NCBI GenBank assembly: GCA_944386325.1
Contig: CALXAP010000019.1
Span: 1 to 39,981 of the forward strand
DNA: 39,981 bases
Source: an uncultured Clostridia bacterium
GTDB lineage: Bacteria > Bacillota > Clostridia > TANB77 > CAG-508
Direction of reading: 5' to 3'
Part shown: positions 8,184 through 18,000 of the stretch, piece after piece
Position numbering within the stretch: position 1 is the stretch's first letter
How the letters are laid out: every line of letters starts with the position of its first letter
Notes under the pieces: generated by a model
Databases searched by the model: none
What the model saw: the letters and a program-made list of their open reading frames with translations, nothing else
What the model was told of the DNA's origin: nothing
Position numbers and translations under genes: made by a program

Positions 8184-8966
8184 ATGGATATTTTTCAATC
8201 ATTAGTTTTAGGAATTGTTCAAGGATTAACAGAATTATTGCCGATTTCAAGTTCGGCACATTTATTTTTAATACCATGGTTTTTAAATTGGAATATACCA
8301 GAGTATTTTGATGTAGCATTACATTTTGGAACATTATTGGCAATAGGTATATTTTTCTTTAAAGATTGGATAGAATTATTAAAAGGTGGAATAAAGCATG
8401 TAAGGGGAGAAAAAAATCCTCAAGGAAGAATGTTATTTTATATTATAATTGCTACAATACCTGGTGGAATTATAGGTTTTTTATTAGATCATTTTGCATC
8501 AGATATATTAACAAATCCAATGATTATAGCAATAGCATTAATAGTAATGGGTATAATTTTATATGTTGTAGATAAAAATGCTAAAAAAAGTGTAAAGTAT
8601 GAAGATATGAATTTAAAACAAACTTTTTTAATTGGATTATCACAAGCTTTAGCTTTTATTCCAGGTGTTTCAAGATCAGGTGTTACCATGACAACAGGTA
8701 GAATGTTAGGGATAGAAAGAGAATCTGTTGCTAAATTTTCATTTATGTTATCTGCACCAATTGTATTAGGTGCTACATTATATAAAATGAAAGATTTTGT
8801 TTTTAATATTCCTTTTGTAATTGGAGTATTAGCAAGTTTTATTGTGGGATTAATAGTAATTAAATTTTTATTAAATTATTTAAAAAAAGGTAGTTTTAAA
8901 TTATTTGCAATATATAGGATTGTATTAGGTATTGTTGTAATTGGAACAATAATTTTTATAAAGTAA
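8184..8966 (+). CDS. uppP: Undecaprenyl-diphosphatase UppP (BacA)
   Basis: Integral membrane phosphatase that converts undecaprenyl diphosphate to the monophosphate, recycling the lipid carrier for peptidoglycan; it also gives bacitracin tolerance. The 260 residues are normal for BacA. Signature regions are GLTELLPISSSAHL near the start (about 13-26) and PGVSRSGVTMTTG (about 160-172), each with the family's Glu/Ser/Arg residues. About eight hydrophobic segments follow the BacA pattern. Good ribosome site AAGGAG 10 nt before ATG; 11 nt after dpaA. Confidence 0.95.
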   Translation: MDIFQSLVLGIVQGLTELLPISSSAHLFLIPWFLNWNIPEYFDVALHFGTLLAIGIFFFKDWIELLKGGIKHVRGEKNPQGRMLFYIIIATIPGGIIGFLLDHFASDILTNPMIIAIALIVMGIILYVVDKNAKKSVKYEDMNLKQTFLIGLSQALAFIPGVSRSGVTMTTGRMLGIERESVAKFSFMLSAPIVLGATLYKMKDFVFNIPFVIGVLASFIVGLIVIKFLLNYLKKGSFKLFAIYRIVLGIVVIGTIIFIK

Positions 8967-8980
8967 AGGGGTAATAAATA

Positions 8981-9382
8981 ATGGAAAGAACTTTTGTAAT
9001 GTTAAAACCAGAAACTATAAGAAGAGGTTTAGTTGGAGAAATCATCTCTAGAATAGAGAGAAAAAATTTTAAAATAGTAGATATGAAAATGATGAATTTG
9101 GGTGAAGAAATCATAAGAGAGCATTATAAACATATAGTTGATAAGCCTTTTTTTGTTGATACATTAAAAAGCATGACATCTGGACCTGTAATTGCAATGA
9201 TTATAGAAGGTGAGGATGTTGTAAAAGCAATAAGAAATATAATGGGACCTACAAAATGGTTAGAAGCACCAGCAGGAACAATAAGAGGAGATTATGCAAA
9301 TAGTACAACAGAAAATCTTATACATGGTTCAGATTCTGTTGAGAACGCTGAGATAGAAATAAAAAGATTTTTTTCAATATAG
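8981..9382 (+). CDS. ndk: Nucleoside diphosphate kinase
   Basis: Transfers the gamma phosphate of ATP to nucleoside diphosphates through a phosphohistidine. 133 residues; starts ERTFVMLKPETIRRG and carries the active-site motif NLIHGSDS with the catalytic histidine at residue 115. The segment GPVIAMIIEGEDVV is also typical. AGGGG-type ribosome site; 14 nt after uppP in the same run. Confidence 0.96.
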   Translation: MERTFVMLKPETIRRGLVGEIISRIERKNFKIVDMKMMNLGEEIIREHYKHIVDKPFFVDTLKSMTSGPVIAMIIEGEDVVKAIRNIMGPTKWLEAPAGTIRGDYANSTTENLIHGSDSVENAEIEIKRFFSI

Positions 9383-9430
9383 GAAATATAAAATCTCATA
9401 ATGAAAAAACAAAAGAAAGGGTGTATGAGT

Positions 9431-10759
9431 ATGTCAAAAATTAAGCTTAATTTAGAAAATAGTGGTGTAAATGAAAAAGATATTTTAAAATATTCAAACC
9501 AAGTATTTGATATTCATAATAAAATGAATGAAAATGCAGATAATAATAATGAATTTTTAGGTTGGATTAATTTACCTACTAAATATAATAAAAATGAATT
9601 TGATAGAATAAAACAGGCTGCACAGAAAATAAGAAAAGATTCTGATGTATTAGTAGTTATCGGTATTGGTGGTTCATATTTAGGTGCAAGAGCTGTAATA
9701 GAATCTTTAACACATACTTTTTCTAATATGATATCTGTAGAAAAAAGAAAATCTCCAAAAATATTGTATGCTGGTAATAATTTAAGTCCTACATATATAA
9801 ATGATTTAATTGATGCAATAGGTGATTTGGATTTATCTATTAATGTTATATCAAAATCTGGAACAACAACAGAACCAGCTATTGCTTTTAGGATATTTAG
9901 AGAGATTTTAGAAAATAAATATGGTATTAAAGAGGCAAGAAAAAGAATATATGTTACAACAGATAAAAGTAAAGGAGCACTTAGAAAATTATCAAAAGAA
10001 GAAGAATATGAAACATTTGTTATACCAGACAACATTGGAGGTAGATATTCAGTATTAACACCTGTAGGTTTATTACCTATAGCTGTAGCAGGAGTGGATA
10101 TTGATAAATTAATGTATGGAGCAAAATTAGCTCAAGAAAAGTATAATGATGATAATTTAAAATATAATGATTGTTATAGATATGCAGTAGCAAGAAACAT
10201 TTTATATGAAAGAAATAAATTAATTGAAATATTAGTTAATTATGAACCAAAAATGCATTATTTTACTGAATGGTGGAAACAGTTATTTGGTGAAAGTGAA
10301 GGAAAGGATGGAAAAGGTATTTTCCCTGCTGGTGTAGATTTTACAACAGATTTACATTCTATGGGACAATATATTCAACAAGGAAAAAGAGATATTTTTG
10401 AAACAGTAATTTCTATAAATAATTATGATTCAGATATTACAATAAAAACAGATGGTGATAATTTAGATGGATTAAATTATTTAGCTGGTAAAAAATTAAG
10501 TTATATAAATCAAAAGGCAATGGAAGGAACTATAGAAGCTCATGTAACTGGATTATGTCCTAATATATTATTAGAAATTGAAGAGTTATCAGAAGAAAAT
10601 ATTGGGCAATTAATATATTTCTTTGAGAAAGCTTGTGCTGTATCTGGTCAAATTTTAGGTATTAATCCATTTAATCAGCCAGGTGTTGAAGAATATAAAA
10701 AGAATATGTTTAGGTTATTAGAAAAACCTGGATATGTAGATTTAAATAAGGAGGTATAA
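9431..10759 (+). CDS. pgi: Glucose-6-phosphate isomerase
   Basis: Interconverts glucose 6-phosphate and fructose 6-phosphate in glycolysis. 442 residues, the short Firmicutes-type Pgi. Recognisable are [14 protein letters not shown] (sugar-phosphate binding), [11 protein letters not shown], and [24 protein letters not shown] with the catalytic residues. The start is ATG 9431 (MSKIKLN) with AAAGGG at 9417-9421. An in-frame ATG at 9401 would add ten residues that carry the ribosome site; ATG 9425 is too close to it. The next gene, pfkA, begins 3 nt after the stop, so two successive glycolytic steps are co-transcribed. Confidence 0.96.
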   Translation: MSKIKLNLENSGVNEKDILKYSNQVFDIHNKMNENADNNNEFLGWINLPTKYNKNEFDRIKQAAQKIRKDSDVLVVIGIGGSYLGARAVIESLTHTFSNMISVEKRKSPKILYAGNNLSPTYINDLIDAIGDLDLSINVISKSGTTTEPAIAFRIFREILENKYGIKEARKRIYVTTDKSKGALRKLSKEEEYETFVIPDNIGGRYSVLTPVGLLPIAVAGVDIDKLMYGAKLAQEKYNDDNLKYNDCYRYAVARNILYERNKLIEILVNYEPKMHYFTEWWKQLFGESEGKDGKGIFPAGVDFTTDLHSMGQYIQQGKRDIFETVISINNYDSDITIKTDGDNLDGLNYLAGKKLSYINQKAMEGTIEAHVTGLCPNILLEIEELSEENIGQLIYFFEKACAVSGQILGINPFNQPGVEEYKKNMFRLLEKPGYVDLNKEV

Positions 10760-10761
10760 TT

Positions 10762-11898
10762 ATGGTAAAAAAAGTTGCGATTTTGGCTAATGGGGGAGAT
10801 GTATCAGGATTTAATGCTGTAATTAGAGCTATAGCATTAACTGCAAAAAAACATAATGTAGAATGTTATGGATTTATTGATGGATACAATGGATTATTAA
10901 AAAATGAATATGTAGATTTAATTGGTACACATATGATATCAGGTATTTTACACAAAGGTGGTTCAATTATTGGTTCATCTACAAATGCAAATGTATTTAA
11001 TTATAAAGTAAATGAAAATGGACAAACTGTATATAAAGATTTATCACAAGAATGTATAGATAATATTAAAAAAGATGGTTTTGATTGTGTATTTACATTA
11101 GGTGGAGATGGTACACAAAAATCTGCTAGAGATTTCTTTGTAAGAGGAGTTAATGTTATTGGTGTTCCGAAAACAATAGATAATGATGTTGCATGTACAG
11201 ATATTACATTTGGATATAATACAGCTGTTTCTGTTGCAACAGAGGCTTTGGACAGGCTTCATACAACAGCTGAGACGCATCATAGAATTATGGTTTTGGA
11301 AACAATGGGAAGATATGCAGGTTGGATTGCATTAGAATCTGCTATTGCAGGAGGAGCAGATGTTGCTTTGATTCCAGAGATTCCATATGATATTGATAAA
11401 GTAGTAGATAAAATTAATGAAAGAAGAAAAGAAGGAAAAGATTTTAGTATTGTTGTAGTTTCAGAAGGAGCAATGCCAAAAGGTGGTAGTATAACAGTTG
11501 AAAATACTAGAGATAATGGTGCAGGTGTTGATAATACTAAATTAGGAGGAGTTGGAAATAAAGTTGCACATGAACTTGAAAAACTAACAGGATTAGAAGC
11601 AAGAAATACAACATTAGGATATGTGCAAAGAGGAGGTACACCAACAGCTTTTGATAGAACATTATCTACTAAATATGGAGCAAAAGCAATGAATTTAGCA
11701 TTAGAAGAAAAGTTTGGAAGATTAGTTGTTTTGAAAAATGGAGTATTAGATAGTGTATCTTTAGAAGATGTTGTAGGAAATAATAAGAAAATAGGAGCTG
11801 TTTCTGGAAATACAGAAGAAAGTAATATAAGAAAAGTAAGTATGGATAGCGATTTAGTAAAAACAGCAAGAAGTATAGGAATATGCTTAGGTGATTAA
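10762..11898 (+). CDS. pfkA: 6-phosphofructokinase, group with Gly/Lys at the phosphoryl-donor positions
   Basis: Phosphorylates fructose 6-phosphate to the 1,6-bisphosphate. 378 residues with ILANGGDVSGFNAVIRA at the N-terminus, LGGDGTQKSA (about 112-121) and VPKTIDNDVACTD (about 134-146). In classical ATP enzymes the two diagnostic positions are Gly in GGDGS and Gly in PGTIDND; PPi enzymes have Asp and Lys. This protein has Gly and Lys, the mixed combination found in non-classical PFKs, so the donor is probably ATP but cannot be fixed from the sequence. It also shows GYVQRGGTPTAFDR near the C-terminus. Strong AAGGAGG ribosome site inside the pgi end. Confidence 0.93.
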   Translation: MVKKVAILANGGDVSGFNAVIRAIALTAKKHNVECYGFIDGYNGLLKNEYVDLIGTHMISGILHKGGSIIGSSTNANVFNYKVNENGQTVYKDLSQECIDNIKKDGFDCVFTLGGDGTQKSARDFFVRGVNVIGVPKTIDNDVACTDITFGYNTAVSVATEALDRLHTTAETHHRIMVLETMGRYAGWIALESAIAGGADVALIPEIPYDIDKVVDKINERRKEGKDFSIVVVSEGAMPKGGSITVENTRDNGAGVDNTKLGGVGNKVAHELEKLTGLEARNTTLGYVQRGGTPTAFDRTLSTKYGAKAMNLALEEKFGRLVVLKNGVLDSVSLEDVVGNNKKIGAVSGNTEESNIRKVSMDSDLVKTARSIGICLGD

Positions 11899-11919
11899 CT
11901 TTATGAAAGAGGGATATAA

Positions 11920-13011
11920 ATGAAAATAGGAATAGTAGGACTACCAAATGTAGGTAAAAGTACAATGTTTAATGCAATAACAAATGCAGGTGCTGAATGT
12001 GCTAATTATCCATTTTGTACAATTGAGCCAAATGTTGGAGTTGTTCCAGTACCAGATGAAAGATTAGATGTTTTAACAAAAATGTTTAATGCTAAAAAAA
12101 CTACGCCAGCAGTTATTGAATTTGTTGATATTGCAGGTTTAGTAAAAGGAGCAAGTAAAGGTGAGGGATTAGGAAATAAATTCTTATCACATATAAGAGA
12201 AGTAGATAGTATTGTTGAAGTTGTAAGATGTTTTGAAGATTCAAACATTGTACATGTTGATGGAAAAATTGATCCTATAAGAGACATAGAAACTATTAAT
12301 TTAGAATTAATTTTTGCAGATTTAGAGACAATAGACAAAAGATTAGAAAAAGCAAAAAAAATGCTTAAATCAGATAAAAAATATCAAGAAGAAATTGATA
12401 TTTTAAATAAAATAAAGATGAATTTAGAAAATGGTAAACCTGCAAGAATCGTAGAATTATCAGATGAAGAAAAAGATATTATAAAAGATATGTTTTTATT
12501 AACAATGAAACCTATGATGTATATTGCAAATATTTCAGAAGATGAAATTACAGATGTAGAAAATAACGAAAATGTAAAAAAAGTAGAAGAATATGCAAAA
12601 AATGAAAATGCTAAAGTTATACCTTTATGTGTAAAAATAGAAGAGGAATTAACCTTGCTAGAAGGCAATGATAAAAAAGAAATGTTACATGAGTTAGGTT
12701 TAGAAGAATCAGGTCTTGACAAATTAATAAAAGCAAGTTATGATTTATTAGGACTTATGTCATTTTTAACTGCAGGAGAACCAGAAGTAAGAGCTTGGAC
12801 TATAAAGAAAGGAACAAAAGCACCAGAAGCTGCTGGAAAAATTCATTCAGATATACAAAGAGGCTTTATAAAAGCAGAAGTTATAACATATGATGAATTA
12901 ATAAAATGTGGTTCAATGCAAAATGCTAGAGAAAAAGGATTAATACGTCAAGAAGGAAAAGACTATATTATGAAAGATGGTGATATAGTATTATTCAAAT
13001 TTAACGTATAA
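11920..13011 (+). CDS. ychF: Redox-regulated ATPase / ribosome-binding GTPase-fold YchF
   Basis: 363 residues, full length for the Obg-related YchF/OLA1 family, which binds ribosomes and prefers ATP. G1 is GLPNVGKSTMFNAIT, followed by NYPFCTIEPNVGVVPVPDERLD and the G3 region FVDIAGLVKGASKGEGLGNKFL. The C-terminal TGS domain contains TAGEPEVRAWTIKKGTKAPEAAGKIHSD and ends GDIVLFKFNV. Ribosome site AGAGGG before the ATG. It is the last gene of the run; a compound hairpin follows. Confidence 0.96.
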   Translation: MKIGIVGLPNVGKSTMFNAITNAGAECANYPFCTIEPNVGVVPVPDERLDVLTKMFNAKKTTPAVIEFVDIAGLVKGASKGEGLGNKFLSHIREVDSIVEVVRCFEDSNIVHVDGKIDPIRDIETINLELIFADLETIDKRLEKAKKMLKSDKKYQEEIDILNKIKMNLENGKPARIVELSDEEKDIIKDMFLLTMKPMMYIANISEDEITDVENNENVKKVEEYAKNENAKVIPLCVKIEEELTLLEGNDKKEMLHELGLEESGLDKLIKASYDLLGLMSFLTAGEPEVRAWTIKKGTKAPEAAGKIHSDIQRGFIKAEVITYDELIKCGSMQNAREKGLIRQEGKDYIMKDGDIVLFKFNV

Positions 13012-13039
13012 AGATTAAAAAAAGATTTATAAAGTATAT

Positions 13040-13120
13040 AGAATAAGAAAAAAGCATTGGGCATACCCAATTTGGTGGATTTTATTTTCCCCACCTTACT
13101 TAGAATTTTTATTCTTTTTA
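13040..13120 (+). terminator. Compound terminator after ychF
   Basis: Outer arms AGAATAA (13040-13046) and TTATTCT (13109-13115) enclose two inner hairpins, ATTGGG/CCCAAT near 13056-13071 and GGTGG/CCACC near 13074-13095, followed by TTTTTAT. It marks the end of the long run. Confidence 0.6.
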
Positions 13121-13146
13121 TAAAATAATAAAAATAGTAGTAATAT

Positions 13147-13180
13147 GTAGGGTCGAACAGTGTTCGCCCGCACTATAAAG
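13147..13180. repeat. Remnant of the MITE-like repeat (core only)
   Basis: GTAGGGTCGAACAGTGTTCG followed by CCCGCACTATAAAG matches the core of copy 2 with few changes. No inverted ends or target duplication can be found around it, so it is a degraded or partial copy. The rest of the 13121-13286 stretch is A+T-rich without a gene. Confidence 0.65.
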
Positions 13181-13286
13181 GAATACTAAAAATACAAATT
13201 ATTTTCTTTATTACAAAAGAAATTAGTCTAAAATATTGCAATTATATTACAAAAATTAAAAAATAAAATAAATTTATATAAAAGTA

Positions 13287-13315
13287 TTGCAATATGTAAA
13301 AAAATGTAGTATAAA
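13287..13315 (+). promoter_or_regulatory. Candidate promoter of the LPKTG protein gene
   Basis: TTGCAA (13287-13292), 17-nt spacer, TATAAA (13310-13315). The palindrome ATTGCAAT occurs at 13235-13242 and again at 13286-13293 over the -35, a possible operator pair. Confidence 0.5.
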
Positions 13316-13373
13316 TATTTATAGAATAATTATACTAAGTATATAAGAGATTAAATAAAAAGGAGCAAAAGAA

Positions 13374-13766
13374 ATGTTGAAAGTAAAAAATTTAAGATTA
13401 TTGTTAATAACAATTTTAATGGTTACTCTAATTTGTATGAGTGGTTCAGTTTTTGCAACAAATGGTTTACCAACAATAGGTAATGTAAATACTAATACAG
13501 GAAGTACAAACGGTATACCTTCAATAGGAAATATTAATAATGGTACAAATAATACACAAATTGTTGCACCAGCTTTAAATACTTCTAATAGTAATTCAAA
13601 TAATACAAATAATTCTAACAGGAATAATTCAAATTCAAGTGTATATGATAGTAACCTACCAAAAACTGGTGTAGATTATTCAGTTCTATTTATAATAGGA
13701 ATATTTGCTATAGTTGCTATATATGCATATATGAAAATAAGAAAATATAACAATGTAAAATATTAA
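13374..13766 (+). CDS. Small LPXTG cell-wall-anchored surface protein
   Basis: 130 residues. Signal peptide with hydrophobic stretch LLLITILMVTLICM and likely cleavage after VFA (about 28). The mature part has two related repeats (GLPTIGNVNTNTG; GIPSIGNINNGTN) and a low-complexity Asn/Ser stretch (about 70-90). The C-terminus is a sorting signal: LPKTG at 95-99, hydrophobic segment 103-120, basic tail KIRKY. It should be cleaved at Thr and attached to peptidoglycan. The convergent sortase gene 41 bp away is the likely enzyme. Ribosome site AAGGAG 9 nt before ATG. The function of the displayed part is unknown. Confidence 0.85.
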   Translation: MLKVKNLRLLLITILMVTLICMSGSVFATNGLPTIGNVNTNTGSTNGIPSIGNINNGTNNTQIVAPALNTSNSNSNNTNNSNRNNSNSSVYDSNLPKTGVDYSVLFIIGIFAIVAIYAYMKIRKYNNVKY

Positions 13767-13770
13767 AATA

Positions 13771-13799
13771 AAAAATCTCGTAAGCGAGATTTTTTTATT
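13771..13799. terminator. Bidirectional terminator between LPKTG gene and sortase
   Basis: AAAAATCTCG (13771-13780), TAAG loop, CGAGATTTTT (13785-13794) followed by TT. Its A-run/T-run symmetry lets it serve both convergent genes. Confidence 0.88.
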
Positions 13800-13807
13800 T
13801 TAATATT

Positions 13808-14482
13808 TTATATTTCACGAGCTTTTACAATAATTCTATTTCCATTTGAATTATTACATGTCACAAGAGTTACTTCTTTTTTTCCATTTGTGTTTTGATC
13901 AGTACATGTTGTATCATTATAAAAAGTTTCAAATACTTTATATACATTATATTTTACAAGATTTCCAGATATATCATATATATATATTTCATCATTAACT
14001 TTCAATTTTTTTATTTTACTAAAAAATCTATCATCATCATAGTTGTGAGCTGCAATACAGAGATTTCCTACTTCATTAGGATTTGGACCATAGAATTTAC
14101 ATGGAGAAATTTTAAGTAATTCATCATTTATATTAGAAACAATAGGATAATAAATATCTATTTTGTCAATTTTAATACTACCAATAACATAAAAATTATT
14201 ATCCATTTCATCTGTACTTATTTTCATTGAACCATAAGAATCAGAAGATGAATATAAATTAGATATACTAAAAGTATTAAAAAGTGAATTAGATATATTA
14301 GCTTTTTTATTTCTAGAAAATGTACTATATATAAAAAACATTGTTCCTAGTATAATAAAAATTATAGATGTAATAAAAATTATTTTAAAAATTTTAGTAT
14401 AATTATAATTTTTATTTTTATAATAAAAATTATCTGCATTTTCTAAAATATTTACTTTATTTGTAATTAATATTTGATTCAT
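13808..14482 (-). CDS. Sortase (class B/D-like transpeptidase)
   Basis: 224 residues with one membrane segment at 31-52 and an extracellular sortase domain. Catalytic residues are visible: His146 in IAAHNYDDDRFF, Cys209 in TLVTC, Arg216 in GNRIIV. The TLxTC form resembles class D enzymes. It cleaves LPXTG-type signals and links proteins to the wall; the convergent LPKTG protein is the obvious substrate. No Shine-Dalgarno-like sequence precedes the ATG at 14482, so the start is less certain, although the membrane anchor fits. The upstream region carries repeat copy 2. Confidence 0.88.
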   Translation of the reverse strand: MNQILITNKVNILENADNFYYKNKNYNYTKIFKIIFITSIIFIILGTMFFIYSTFSRNKKANISNSLFNTFSISNLYSSSDSYGSMKISTDEMDNNFYVIGSIKIDKIDIYYPIVSNINDELLKISPCKFYGPNPNEVGNLCIAAHNYDDDRFFSKIKKLKVNDEIYIYDISGNLVKYNVYKVFETFYNDTTCTDQNTNGKKEVTLVTCNNSNGNRIIVKAREI

Positions 14483-14544
14483 ACAAATATTTTTTGCAAA
14501 AATATATTAAATATACAAGAAGAAATTACTAAAAAATATTTCTG

Positions 14545-14897
14545 TAAAAATTGTACAATTCATAGCATACGATTTTAAAATAATAATATTTCATAAATTT
14601 TTCGGCTCAATACGATGTTTAAGAATTTGTAATATAATTTAATGCGCCTCTTTCATTCAGGCTCAAAATCAAAGATTTTGCCCATGAACATTCCTCATTA
14701 AATTATATAACAAATTCTAAAAACATCTCCAATCGCATTCAAAATTTAATCAATATTATTATTTCAAAATCTATAAAACATAATATAGAAAAACCTAACA
14801 TAATAGTTGTAGGGGCGAACAGTGTTCGCCCGCACTACAAAGTTATTTCTCAAAAAATTAAATATATAACTTTAGCAGTGAATTGTAGCAAAAAATT
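14545..14897. mobile_element. MITE-like repeat, copy 2 (337 bp, longest form)
   Basis: The element spans 14553-14889 and begins GTACAATTCATAGC, ends GCAGTGAATTGTAGC. It is flanked by TAAAAATT (14545-14552) and AAAAAATT (14890-14897), seven of eight matching. It contains a long imperfect hairpin with arms of about 65 nt (14579-14643 and 14696-14760), then the palindromic GGGGCGAACAGTGTTCGCCC core near 14812-14831. No coding capacity. It fills the otherwise geneless stretch between sortase and dnaE. Confidence 0.85.
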
Positions 14898-14929
14898 AAA
14901 ACTAATTTGCAAAAGCAAATAAAAAAGCA

Positions 14930-14958
14930 TTGATTATCACAAAAAAATACTATAAAAT
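14930..14958 (+). promoter_or_regulatory. Candidate promoter of dnaE
   Basis: TTGATT (14930-14935), 17-nt spacer, TAAAAT (14953-14958), 59 nt before the start codon and just outside repeat copy 2. Confidence 0.45.
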
Positions 14959-15017
14959 AATAAAAATATAGTATTAACAAATTTTATTAATAAAGTTAAA
15001 ATTGTATGGAGGCTAGG

Positions 15018-18000
15018 ATGGAGAATTTTGTTCATTTACATGTACATAGTGAATATAGTCTATTAGATGGTGCAAATAGAATTAAAGATTTACCTAAAAG
15101 AGCCAAAGAGTTAGGAATGGATTCTATTGCAATAACAGATCATGGTGTTATGTATGGTGTTGTAGATTTTTATAAAGAGTGTAAAAAGAATGGAGTAAAG
15201 CCTATCATAGGTTGTGAAGTATATGTAGCTCCAAGAAGTAGATTTGATAAAGAGCCAAATATAGATAATAACTATTCACATTTAATATTACTCGCTAAAA
15301 ATAATGTTGGATATAAGAATTTAATAAAAATTGTATCAATTGGTTTTATAGATGGGTTTTATTATAAGCCTCGTGTAGATTTAGAAACATTAGAAAAATA
15401 TAGTGAAGGAATAATATGTTTGAGTGCTTGTTTAGCGGGAAGTATAAATAAAGCGATTCTAAGTGATAATATAGAAAAAGCAAAAGAAATTGCAAAATGG
15501 CATAATAATGTTTTTAAAGATGGATATTATCTGGAATTACAATATAATGGGTTAAGGGAGCAAGCAATTGTTAATCAAAAATTAATACAAATAAGTAGAG
15601 AACTAAATATACCTTTAGTTGCAACAAATGATGCACATTATTTAAAAAGAGAAGATGCTTATAATCATGAAGTATTATTATGTATACAAACTGGGAAAAA
15701 GATGAATGATGAAGATAGAATGAGATTTGAAACAGACGAATTTTATATAAAAAGTCCAGAAGAAATGTATGAACATTTTAAAAATGTACCAGAAGCTATT
15801 AGTAATACAGTAAAAATTGCAAATGAATGTAATGTCGAATTTGAATTTGGTGTAACAAAATTACCTAATTATGAAGTACCTAAAGAATACGCTACACATG
15901 CAGATTATTTTAAAAAATTATGTTATGAAGGTTTAGTAAATAGATATGGTGAAAATCCAAGTGAAGATATAAAAAATAGATTAAAATATGAAATTTCCGT
16001 AATAGAAAAAATGGGTTATGTAGATTACTATTTAATTGTTTGGGATTTTATAAATTATGCAAAATCTCAAGGAATAGCTGTTGGACCTGGTAGAGGTTCA
16101 GGAGCTGGTTCAATTGCTGCGTATGTTATAGGAATAACTGACATTGACCCAATAAAATATAATTTACTTTTCGAAAGATTTTTAAATCCAGAAAGAATTA
16201 GTATGCCAGATTTTGATATTGATTTTTGTTATGAAAGAAGGCAAGAAGTTATTGATTATGTTGCAAGAAAATATGGAGAAGATCATGTTGCACAAATAAT
16301 AACTTTTGGAACAATGTCTGCAAGAATGGTAATTAGAGATGTAGGTAGAGCACTAGATGTGCCATATGCAGAAGTAGATAAATTAGCAAAAATGATACCA
16401 TTTGAATTACATATAACTATTAACAAAGCACTTGAACAAAATAGAGAATTAAAACAGACATATGAGACAAATGAAGAAGTAAGAAAGTTAATAGATATAT
16501 CAATGGCTTTAGAAGGTTTACCAAGACAGGCTTCTACTCATGCATGTGGGGTTGTTATAACAAGAGATCCTGTAGATACATATGTACCATTATATGTTAG
16601 AGATGGTGCAATTTCTACTCAGTTTATAATGACAACTTTAGAAGAATTAGGATTATTAAAAATGGATTTCTTAGGTTTAAGAACATTAACTGTTATAGAG
16701 GATGCAAAAAAATTAGTTAAGGAAAATAGAAATATAGATGTAGAGTTTGACCCTGAGATGAATGATCCAAAAGTATATAAATTGTGGTGTGAGGGAAAAA
16801 CATCTGGAGTTTTTCAATTTGAAAGTGCAGGTATGACAAATTTTATGAAGGAATTAAAACCAGATAGTCTGGAAGATATAATAGCAGGAGTATCACTTTA
16901 TAGACCAGGACCAATGGATCAAATTCCAAGATATATAGCAAATAAAAAGGATCCAGAACATGCTGTATATACTCATCCCTCATTAGAACCAATTTTAAAA
17001 GTAACATATGGGTGTATGGTTTATCAAGAGCAAGTTATGCAAATTGTTAGAGACTTAGCAGGATATTCTTTAGGAAGAGCAGATTTAGTAAGAAGAGCAA
17101 TGGGAAAAAAGAAATTAGATGTAATGGCAAAAGAAAGGCAGTACTTTATTTATGGTCAAACAGATGAAAATGGAAATGTTATTATTCCAGGATGTATTAG
17201 AAATGGAATAGATGAAGAGTCTGCAAATAAAATATTTGATGAAATGGCAGAGTTTGCAAAATATGCATTTAATAAATCACATGCTGCAGCATATGCTGTT
17301 GTATCATATAGAACTGCATTTCTTAAGGCATATTATCCTGAAGAATTTATGGCTGCTACTTTAAATAGTTTTTTAGGAAATTTAGATAAAGTACCAGAAT
17401 ATATAGATGAGTGTAAAAGATTAAATATTGAAATATTAAAACCATGTATAAATAAAAGTTATACTAAGTTTTCAGTAGATAATAAAAAAATTAGATTTGG
17501 TTTAGGAAGTATAAAAAATGTGGGAATTGCAGCTGTAGATGCTATTGTTGAAGAAAGAGAGAAAAACGGTATATATAAAGATTTTACAGATTTTTGTGAG
17601 CGTATACAAAATGAATCTGTAAATAAAAAATGTATAGAATCTCTTATTAAAGCAGGAGCTTTTGATGAGTTTAAACAAACTAGAAGTACGTTATTAGCTT
17701 CATATGAAGGAATTATAGAAACAATTAGTTCAAGTCAAAAGAAAAGTATTGAAGGACAAGTTACGATGTTTGATTTTGGTCAAGAAGATTCAAAACTTCA
17801 AGAAATTAAATATAATTATATTGTTTTACCAGAAATGCCAGAAAGAGAATTATTAAAAAATGAGAAAGAAATGTTAGGTATATATATAACAGGACATCCA
17901 CTAGAAAAAATAAGAAATATTATAGAAAGAAATACAAATATAAATAATTTAATTATTAATAAAATGGTTGAAGAAAATGATTTTTCAAAAGATAATACTT

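Noticed and set aside
8366..8575. Open frames overlapping real genes in other frames, such as inside uppP
   Set aside because: They lack ribosome sites and overlap strongly conserved genes.
13235..13293. Paired ATTGCAAT motifs as a proven operator
   Set aside because: Only two 8-bp copies in A+T-rich DNA; mentioned with the promoter but not strong enough for a separate claim.
14905..14920. ATTTGC-AAAA-GCAAAT hairpin as a terminator
   Set aside because: It lacks a T-run on the plus strand and has no gene ending before it; it lies between repeat copy 2 and the dnaE promoter.
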